Shown here: positions 59,931-64,000 of the stretch, one piece after another
Layout: each line of letters opens with the position of its first letter
Position numbering within the stretch: the stretch's first letter is position 1
NCBI GenBank assembly: GCA_903813345.2
Contig: CAIIXF020000001.1
Coordinates: forward strand, 40,891,366-40,955,365
Direction of reading: 5' to 3'
DNA length: 64,000 nucleotides
DNA from: Owenia fusiformis
Lineage: Eukaryota > Annelida > Polychaeta > Sabellida > Oweniidae
Notes under the pieces: generated by a model
Database searches by the model: none
Told to the model about the DNA's origin: nothing
Seen by the model: the letters and a program-made list of their open reading frames with translations, nothing else
Position numbers and translations under genes: made by a program

Positions 59931-60469
59931 TGATTCTACTTATCATACAACCTTAAATCTTTTTAAATGTTAGGTTTCATGGAATTGCCTGAATTTCACA
60001 TATTTAACTTCGTGCGGTAGGCAAGCCCAAATTTCCGCTGACAAAATTTCACTATTATGTCAATCTGAAATATTTCATGGGCATTAAATTCCACTGTTTG
60101 AAGAAATATCAAATTGAATTCAATGTTAAATCAAATTTTCACTGTGCCTTTAATTTCACGGTCTAGGCTCTTCAGCGAAAATAGTGAAAATTAGGCCACC
60201 TTGAAAATTTTGGCTTTTACAGTATTATATTTCAAAAATTGGCTTGTCTCTCACTTTCAAGGGTGAATATTCACATTCTTCATCAATTAATCAGAGATTC
60301 ACTTTTCAGGATTTAAACAATCAAACTCATGTGGACACTTAACAAAGAAGTATCCTCTACTGTAGCACTTGTCAAAGAAGTATCCTCTACTGTAACTTCA
60401 TACACATTGCCCACTGTTGAATCTTCCTGTCGAATCTCAGAGTAAAGTTTGATTCTGGAGGAAGCAAAC

Positions 60470-61271
60470 ATGACGATATCAGATGAGGAGAGCAAGCCTC
60501 TCATACCAAAACCAGATATTCAAGGAGGAACTAGAGAAGTTGATAATCTGAACAACCAGGCGACTGATGATCCAAACTTTGAAATAACGCCTGGGCAAGT
60601 CTTGGTACCACAGGATGAAAATGTAGGTCACTTTATATAAGTAGAACACAGTTTTGTAATTCCAATCTAAAGTGGGTCACTTATTCACAAAAAAATCCCT
60701 AGATGTGGGTAACATTTTGAAGAAAAAACTTACAACTGGGTCTACTTTTTGAAAATCCTGGGTGTTGTTCTTGAAAAAATCGCCGGAAGTATTTTTTTTT
60801 AAAAACTACCTCGTATGGGTCTATTTTTGAAATAGAAACCCTAGATGTGGGTCCATTTTTAGAGAATAAATCCCTTGATGTAAGTAGATATTTTGAATCC
60901 CAGCAGCACACTAAACAATAGCACAAAAGTACAAAAAGTTTACCAGTGACTACATTCACATTCTAGGCTTAGCAAAGTGTCTCTAGAGGTATCAATACAA
61001 ATGAATAAAAATATGCAATAAAAATTAGATTGCTATTTTCTTCTAGGTATATTCATAAGTTTTAGATTAGGATAAAGTAGAAAGTATGAATTAACTGTAA
61101 GTACAATTACTCTAAAAACTTGAAAATTGACTTAAGTTTTTTTTGCAGTATAAGTTTAGTTTCCGTAAACTATGGGCCTTCACAGGTCCTGGTTTTCTGA
61201 TGAGCATCGCCTACCTTGACCCTGGTAACATAGAGTCTGATCTACAGGCAGGGGCCATAGCTAAATACAAG
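60470..61271 (+). CDS. SLC11A: NRAMP/DMT1 divalent metal transporter, first two coding exons (3' end outside window)
   Basis: Proton-coupled Fe2+/Mn2+ transporter of the SLC11 family, in plasma or endosomal membrane. Exons 60470-60622 and 61149-61271 (92 codons, phase 0). Residues 1-51 are a polar cytosolic N-terminus ([13 protein letters not shown]). The second exon gives [20 protein letters not shown] followed by [14 protein letters not shown], the hallmark TM1 DPGN metal-binding motif. The start is the ATG at 60470; in-frame codons upstream include a stop. Earlier exons would be non-coding: a possible donor at 59861 ends a short upstream ORF (MDDIEQA), and acceptor-like sites lie at about 60309 and 60441. 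The intron after the second exon is a long minisatellite that reaches the window end. Paralogue (SLC11A1 or A2) not assignable. Confidence 0.92.
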
Positions 61272-61319
61272 GTAAATAATTAATTATTTTTACTTCAATA
61301 ATTTGGATATTTAGTATTT

Positions 61320-64000
61320 GCATGCACCATGGTATGATTGCATGGACCATAGTGTGCTTACAAGAACAATGGTACAATTACCCGGGGCATAATGTGCTTA
61401 CAAGGACCATGTTATGGTTACATGGACCATAGTTTGCTTACAAGGACCATGGTATGATTACATTGACCCTAGTCTGCTTACAAGGAGCATGGTATGATTA
61501 CATGGACCATGGTATGCTTACAAGGAGCATGGTATGATTACATGGAGCATAGTGTGCTTACAAAGAAGGACCATAGTATGATTACATGACCATAATGTGC
61601 TTACAAGGACCATGGTATGATTACATGGACCCTAGTCTGCTTACAAGGAGCATTGTTTGATTACATGGACCTAGTCTGCTTACAAGGAGCATGGTATGAT
61701 TACATGGACCATAATGTGCTTAAAAGGACCATGGTATGATTACATGGACCTAGTCTGCTTACAAGGAGCATGGTGTGATTACATGACCATAATGTGCTTA
61801 CAAGGACCATGGTATGATAACATGGACCCTAGTCTGCTTACAAGGAGCATGGTATGATTACATGGACCATAGTATGCTTACAAGGAGCATGTTATGGTTA
61901 CATGGACCATAATGTGCTTAGAAGGACCATGGTATGATTACATGGACCTAGTCTGCTTACAAGGAGCATGGTATGATTACATGACCATAATGTGCTTACA
62001 AGGACCATGGTATGATTACATGGACCCTAGCCTGCTTACAAGGAGCATGGTATGATTACATGGACCCTAGTCTGCTTACAAGGAGCATGGTATGATTACA
62101 TGGACCATAGTATGCTTACAAGGAGCATGTTATGGTTACATGGACCATAGTATGCTTACAAGGACCATAGTATGATTACATGGAGCATAGTGTGCTTACA
62201 AAGAAGGACCATAGTATGATTACATGACCATAATGTGCTTACAAGGACCATGGTATGATTACATGGACCCTAGTCTTCTTACAAGGAGCATGGTATGATT
62301 ACATGGACCATAGTATGCTTACAAGGAGCATGTTATGATTACATGGACCCTAGTCTGCTTACAAGGAGCATGGTATGATTACATGGACCATAGTATGCTT
62401 ACAAGGAGCATGTTATGGTTACATGGACCATTATGTGCTTACAAGGAGCATGGTGTAATTACATGGACCATAGTATGCTTACAAGGAGCATGGTATGATT
62501 ACATGGAGCATAGTGTGCTTACAAAGAATGACCATAGTATGATTACATGACCATAATGTGCTTACAGGGACCATGGTATGATTACATGGACCATAATATG
62601 CTTACAAGGAGCATGGTATGATTACATGGACCATAGTATGCTTACAAGGAGCATGTTATGGTTACATGGACCATTATGTGCTTACAAGGACCATGGTATG
62701 ATTACATGGACCATAGTATGCTTACAAGGAGCATGGTATGATTACATGTACCATAGTATGCTTACAAGGAGCATGGTATGATTACATGGACCATAGTATG
62801 CTTACAAGGAGCATGGTATGATTACATGGAGCATTATGTGCTTACAAAGAAGGACCATAGTATGATTACATGACCATAATGTGCTTACAAGGACCATGGT
62901 ATGATTACATGGACCCTAGTCTGCTTACAAGGAGCATGGTATGATTACATGGACCATAGTATGCTTACAAGGACCATAGTATGATTACATGGAGCATAAT
63001 GTGCTTACAAAGAAGGACCATAGTATGATTACATGACCATAATGTGCTTACAAGGACCATGGTATGATTACATGGACCATAGTATGCTTACAAGGACCAT
63101 AGTATGATTACATGGAGCATAATGTGCTTACAAAGAAGGACCATAGTATGATTACATGACCATAATGTGCTTACAAGGACCATGGTATGATTACATGGAC
63201 CCTAGTCTGCTTACAAGGAGCATGGTATGATAACATGGACCATAGTATGGTTACAAGGAGCATGGTATGATTACATGGACCATAGTATGCTTACAAGGAG
63301 CATAGTGTGCTTACAAAGAAGGACCATAGTATGATTACATGACCATAATGTGCTTACAAGGACCATGGTATGATTACATTGACCATAGTATGCTTACAAG
63401 GAGCATGGTATGATTACATGGACCATAATGTGCTAACAAGGACCATGGTATGATTACATAGACCTAGTCTGCGTACAAGGAGCATGTTATGATTACATGG
63501 ACCTAGTCTGCTTACAAGGAGCATGGTATGATTACATGGACCATAATGTGCTTACAAGGACCATGGTATTATTACATGGACCATAGTATGCTTACAAGGA
63601 CCATAGTATGATTACATGGAGCATAATGTGCTTACAAAGAAGGACCATAGTATGATTACATGACCATAATGTGCTTACAAGGACCATGGTATGATTACAT
63701 GGACCTAGTCTGCTTACAAGGAGCATGTTATGATTACATGGACCTAGTCTGCTTACAAGGAGCATGGTATGATTACATGGACCATAGTATGCTTACAAGG
63801 AGCATAGTGTGCTTACAAAGAAGGACCATAGTATGATTACATGACCATAATGTGCTTACAAGGACCATGGTATGATTATATGGACCATAATGTGCTTACA
63901 AGGACCATGGTATTATTACATGGACCATAGTATGCTTACAAGGAGCATGGTATGATTACATGGACCATAATGTGCTAACAAGGACCATGGTATGATTACA
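61320..64000 (+). repeat. 20/40-bp minisatellite in an SLC11 intron, runs off the window
   Basis: Basic unit GGACCATAGTATGCTTACAA alternates with GGAGCATGGTATGATTACAT (40-bp dimer). A marker variant, CTTACAAAGAAGGACC, recurs near 61561, 62199, 62523, 62846, 63010, 63133, 63317, 63638 and 63820, giving higher-order spacing near 123, 163, 183 and 322 bp. Non-coding. Confidence 0.96.

Larger units (their letters stand above)
58649..60469. other. Divergent DHCR24 / SLC11 upstream region
   Basis: Both promoters and the SLC11 leader must be here. GGTTCCGGGTTTG near 58900 and repeated TCACGTGA / CACGTG-type words (about 59693-59740) are the only site-like motifs noted. An inverted duplication is described separately. 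Confidence 0.5.

Noticed and set aside
61320-64000. Possible CRISPR-like array or repetitive coding exon
   Set aside because: Contiguous 20/40-bp units without spacers; ORFs across it are short and frame-inconsistent.

Overview
This window is animal nuclear DNA. It is AT-rich, its genes are split by many GT..AG introns, and short inverted-repeat transposons and minisatellites fill the introns. The exons encode clear metazoan orthologues (DDX43, ESCO, CCDC25, a SAMD15-like protein, DHCR24, SLC11/NRAMP). GTCCGTCCGTC-type dispersed repeats and 'cGTAGCCAGG' elements suggest a lophotrochozoan, most likely a bivalve mollusc. That taxonomic call is inference. I found no bacterial operons, CRISPR arrays or rRNA genes.

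Layout. Positions 1-24062 (+) hold the 3' eleven exons of a DDX43-type DEAD-box helicase whose start lies outside the window. Its introns carry dispersed and tandem repeats, a 3,647-bp Polinton/Maverick-like mini-element with near-perfect 1.5-kb inverted repeats (7348-10994), an unrecognised three-exon secreted-protein gene on the opposite strand (12757-15501), an 18-copy tandem amplification of a splice acceptor (18348-19080), a mariner relic (19194-20283), a tRNA-derived SINE and two hAT-type elements. Positions 26922-32412 (-) hold the cohesin acetyltransferase ESCO. It shares a short bidirectional promoter, with E2F- and ETS-like sites, with CCDC25 (33768-38632, +). CCDC25 intron 1 holds two more hAT-type elements, one with a BED-finger fragment. 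Positions 40500-42621 (-) hold a small SAM-domain gene. Positions 42622-47484 are intergenic and repeat-rich. Positions 47485-58648 (-) hold DHCR24 (sterol delta-24 reductase), whose first intron is a nest of fold-back elements. Positions 60470-61271 (+) hold the first two coding exons of an NRAMP/DMT1 metal transporter, followed by a 20/40-bp minisatellite that runs off the window.

The genes are ordinary, functionally unrelated housekeeping neighbours, apart from the ESCO/CCDC25 head-to-head pair. Exon junctions were placed by hand from GT/AG sites and reading-frame continuity. For the genes complete in the window, joined lengths close to those I recall for the families (DHCR24 517 aa, CCDC25 207 aa) support the models.

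The best candidate for something undescribed is the Polinton-like mini-element. It has a 6-bp target duplication, long identical arms loaded with CCAAT-type iterons and ETS/CRE/E-box sites, GC triplet arrays at the inner arm ends, and a 318-bp core carrying a TATA box, one 28-codon basic ORF and a poly(A) signal.
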